Shown piece by piece: positions 61,955 to 64,000 of a DNA stretch of 64,000 nucleotides. The notes under the pieces are model-generated. The model had not been told where the DNA came from and searched no databases. It was given only the letters and a program-made list of their open reading frames with translations. The number at the start of each line of letters is the position of its first letter. The first letter of the stretch is position 1. This DNA comes from CAVOAK01 sp963664465 (GTDB lineage Bacteria > Pseudomonadota > Alphaproteobacteria > UBA8366 > CAVOAK01): NCBI GenBank assembly GCA_963664465.2, contig CAXXSU010000015.1, positions 1 to 64,000 of the forward strand, written 5' to 3'. The position numbers and the translations under genes are program-made.

Positions 61955-61987
61955 CAAAAAAGATCCCCGGCCGCTTGATGGCCGGGG
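61955..61987 (-). terminator. Intrinsic terminator of nrdB
   Basis: On the minus strand CCCCGGCC (61987-61980) pairs with GGCCGGGG (61972-61965) around a 7-base loop, followed by ATCTTTTTT. A strong GC stem and T run 38 bases beyond the nrdB stop. Confidence 0.88.
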
Positions 61988-62025
61988 TACCCCAACGCAA
62001 AAGAGGTAAGTTTCGGGAGGTAACT

Positions 62026-62985
62026 CTATTCGAAAGCCTCTTCCCACGTGCCCTGTGTTGCGGCGCGCGAATACTCGGTTGCGCGGTTTTCGAAGAAATT
62101 GGTGTGCTCCACCGCATTCAACATGTCGTCGATCCATGGCAACGGATTGCGTTCGACGTGATAGAGCGGCATCAGTCCGAGCTGCATGAGTCGGTGATCG
62201 GCGATGTAGCGGATGTACTGCTTGACGTCGGCGCCTTTGAGGCCTTCGACGGGCCCCATCTCGAAGGCGCGATCGATGAAGGCATCTTCATGATCGACTA
62301 TCGTCGTGCAGGCGAGCGCCAGGTCGCGCTCTAAGTCGTCGTCCCAAAGATCCGGCTCCTCCTCAATGAAGGTGCGGAACAGGCGGATGATCGAATTTGT
62401 GTGTAAGGACTCGTCGCGTGCCGACCAGGTGACGATCTGGCCCATACCTTTCATCTTGTTGAAGCGTGGAAAATTCAGCAGCATCGCAAAGCTCGCGAAC
62501 AGCTGGAGGCCCTCGGTGAAGCCGCCGAAAACGGCGAGGGTGCGGGCAATCTCCCCCTTGGTCGCCGTCCCCCACTGCTGCATGTAGTCGTACTTGTCCT
62601 TCATCTCCTTGTATTTGAGGAAGGCCTGATATTCGACCTCGGGCATGCCAATGGTATCGAGCAGATGGCTATAGGCGGCGATATGGATGGTCTCTGTGTT
62701 GGAGAATGCAGCCAGCATCATCTGCACTTCGGTGGGCTGAAAAACCTGCGAATAGTGTTTCATGTAGCAATTGTTGACCTCGACATCCGCCTGCGTGAAA
62801 AAGCGGAATATTTGGGTCAAAAGGTTGCGTTCGGACTCGGTTAGATTGCGGTGCCAATCCTTGACGTCGTCCGCCATCGGGACCTCTTCCGGCAGCCAGT
62901 GGATGCGCTGTTGCATAAGCCAGGCGTCATAGGCCCACGGATAGTGGAATGGCTTGTAGATCGAGTCTGAATTAAGAAGAGACAT
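62026..62985 (-). CDS. nrdB: Ribonucleoside-diphosphate reductase beta subunit, class I
   Basis: A 319-residue small subunit that holds the di-iron/tyrosyl-radical cofactor. Metal ligands fall in RFFTQADVEVNNCY, FSNTETIHIAAYSHLL and SARDESLHTNSI; FFENRATEYSRAATQGTWEE closes the protein. Together with NrdA it makes deoxyribonucleotides. It starts 29 bases after nrdA and ends in the terminator at 61955-61987, so nrdAB is one operon. Confidence 0.94.
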   Translation of the reverse strand: MSLLNSDSIYKPFHYPWAYDAWLMQQRIHWLPEEVPMADDVKDWHRNLTESERNLLTQIFRFFTQADVEVNNCYMKHYSQVFQPTEVQMMLAAFSNTETIHIAAYSHLLDTIGMPEVEYQAFLKYKEMKDKYDYMQQWGTATKGEIARTLAVFGGFTEGLQLFASFAMLLNFPRFNKMKGMGQIVTWSARDESLHTNSIIRLFRTFIEEEPDLWDDDLERDLALACTTIVDHEDAFIDRAFEMGPVEGLKGADVKQYIRYIADHRLMQLGLMPLYHVERNPLPWIDDMLNAVEHTNFFENRATEYSRAATQGTWEEAFE

Positions 62986-63014
62986 TTGTTACGTTTTCCT
63001 CGGGCCAACGGCGT

Positions 63015-64000
63015 TTATTGGCAGCTCAAACATTCCTCATAGCCGATTTCGTTCTTGTTCTCGTCGCCATTGACCCGGCCCAATAGCGGGATCGTCGCAA
63101 CGCCGTTTCTCGGTGACGCCGCAGCCACGTTTTCTGAGCGCTGAATTGACTTTGAGCGGCAGTAGTAGAGGCTCTTCACGCCCTTTTTCCAGGCCATCAT
63201 GTGGACCTGGTGCAAGTCGCGCTTGTGCACATCGCCGGGCAGAAACACGTTGAGCGACTGCGACTGGCAGATATAGCCCGCGCGGTCAGCGGCATGTTCG
63301 ATGAGCCAACGTTGGTCGAGCTCGAACGCCGTTTTGAAGACCTGTTTCTCGTCGTCGCTCAGGAAGTCGAGATGTTGTACCGAACCTTCATTCGTCGTGA
63401 TCGACGACCAAGTTTCGTCGTCGTCACGGTCGTAGCCCGCCAGAAGCTCCTTCAAGTGTCTGTTGCGCACGTTGAACGAACCCGAGAGCGTCTTGTGCGT
63501 GAAGCTGTTCGCGGCAATCGGCTCAATTCCCGGCGACGCACCGCCGCATATAATCGAAATTGACGCCGTCGGTGCCACGGCCAGCTTGTTGGTGAACCGT
63601 TCGGCGATACCATAGTCTTCGGCATCCGGACATGCGCCACGCTCCTCGGCAAGCACTAGGCTCGCAGTGTCCGCTTTGCCCCGAATATGCTTGAACATTC
63701 GAGTGTTCCAGACCTTCGACATGACGCTCTCGAAGGGGATGCCAGCCGCCTGCAGGAACGAATGAAATCCCATCACGCCGAGCCCGACCGAGCGCTCGCG
63801 CATGGCGGAATATTTGGCCCGTTCCATCGTGTCGGGAGCGGAGTCGATGAAATCCTGCAAGACGTTGTCGAGGAAGCGCATCACGTCTTCGATAAACGTC
63901 GGATGGCTCTCCCACTCTTCATATTTTTCCAGGTTGAGCGAGGAAAGACAGCAGACGGCCGTTCGCTCATTTCCGTGATGGTCGAGACCCGTTGGGAGAG
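63015..64000 (-). CDS. nrdA: Ribonucleoside-diphosphate reductase alpha subunit, class I, C-terminal part
   Basis: The frame runs open to the window edge, so about the last 327 residues of the large subunit are present. Visible are TAVCCLSSLNLEKYEEWES at the edge, RERSVGLGVMGFHSFLQAAG, APTASISIICGGASPGIEPI and QSQSLNVFLPGDVHKRDLHQ, all typical of class I NrdA, and a C-terminal CLSCQ with the redox-active cysteine pair that reduces the active site. The 5' part and promoter lie beyond base 64000. Confidence 0.94.
   Translation of the reverse strand, partial: LPTGLDHHGNERTAVCCLSSLNLEKYEEWESHPTFIEDVMRFLDNVLQDFIDSAPDTMERAKYSAMRERSVGLGVMGFHSFLQAAGIPFESVMSKVWNTRMFKHIRGKADTASLVLAEERGACPDAEDYGIAERFTNKLAVAPTASISIICGGASPGIEPIAANSFTHKTLSGSFNVRNRHLKELLAGYDRDDDETWSSITTNEGSVQHLDFLSDDEKQVFKTAFELDQRWLIEHAADRAGYICQSQSLNVFLPGDVHKRDLHQVHMMAWKKGVKSLYYCRSKSIQRSENVAAASPRNGVATIPLLGRVNGDENKNEIGYEECLSCQ

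Overview
The window looks like chromosomal DNA of a free-living or host-associated alphaproteobacterium, probably close to Rhodospirillales. The main evidence is the yebC-ruvC-ruvA-ruvB-tolQ-tolR-tolA-tolB-pal-cpoB-tilS-ftsH-glmM-thiD run. It is supported by a zapA gene followed by a 6S-like RNA, alpha-type response regulators with a GPDRR linker, an rpmE/ABC exporter pair and GC-rich coding DNA. No tRNA, rRNA, CRISPR array, prophage or replication origin was seen. Species cannot be named from the sequence.

Layout. 1-3.7 kb: end of a TAXI-type TRAP binding protein, a fused TRAP permease and a UspA protein. 3.7-6.9 kb (minus): a cobalamin-type ABC importer (ATPase, binding protein, permease) behind a clear cobalamin riboswitch with its own promoter. 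7.0-9.6 kb: a trans-sulfuration PLP enzyme fused to two NifU/NFU domains, then an unknown gene. 9.6-16.3 kb: a TPR/OGT-like glycosyltransferase, a UDP-xylose synthase-like enzyme, a PCuAC copper chaperone, a response regulator, an NDP-sugar epimerase and a frameshifted epimerase remnant. 16.3-19.4 kb: three adjacent insertion-sequence units, two broken and one intact. 19.5-32.1 kb: L31, an MsbA-like exporter, a MotA/MotB/OmpA-like envelope trio, inositol monophosphatase, EF-P, ThiE, an unknown gene, GAPDH, aldolase and transketolase. 32.3-34.4 kb: a DUF4164-like protein, ZapA, 6S RNA, and a response regulator with an Hpt-like partner. 34.8-49.9 kb: the RuvABC, Tol-Pal, TilS, FtsH, GlmM and ThiD block, interrupted by IS debris between cpoB and tilS. 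50-57.3 kb: GNAT, DUF1127, an AraC/alkyltransferase fusion, CysQ and two tandem molybdenum hydroxylase large subunits. 57.4-61.9 kb: the three-part AmmeMemoRadiSam system and a methyltransferase split by an IS1595-type element. 62-64 kb: class I ribonucleotide reductase nrdB and part of nrdA, with a terminator.

Points most worth attention are the PLP-NFU-NFU fusion (7043-8824), the divergently arranged AmmeMemoRadiSam genes (57385-60144), the exact splitting of a methyltransferase by a 1039-bp IS with an 8-bp target duplication, and two stretches (17.2-18.1 and 43.4-44.25 kb) where unrelated sequences appear interleaved base by base. The interleaving looks more like a consensus or assembly artefact than natural decay. 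All functional statements are from reading the sequence; no database search was run.
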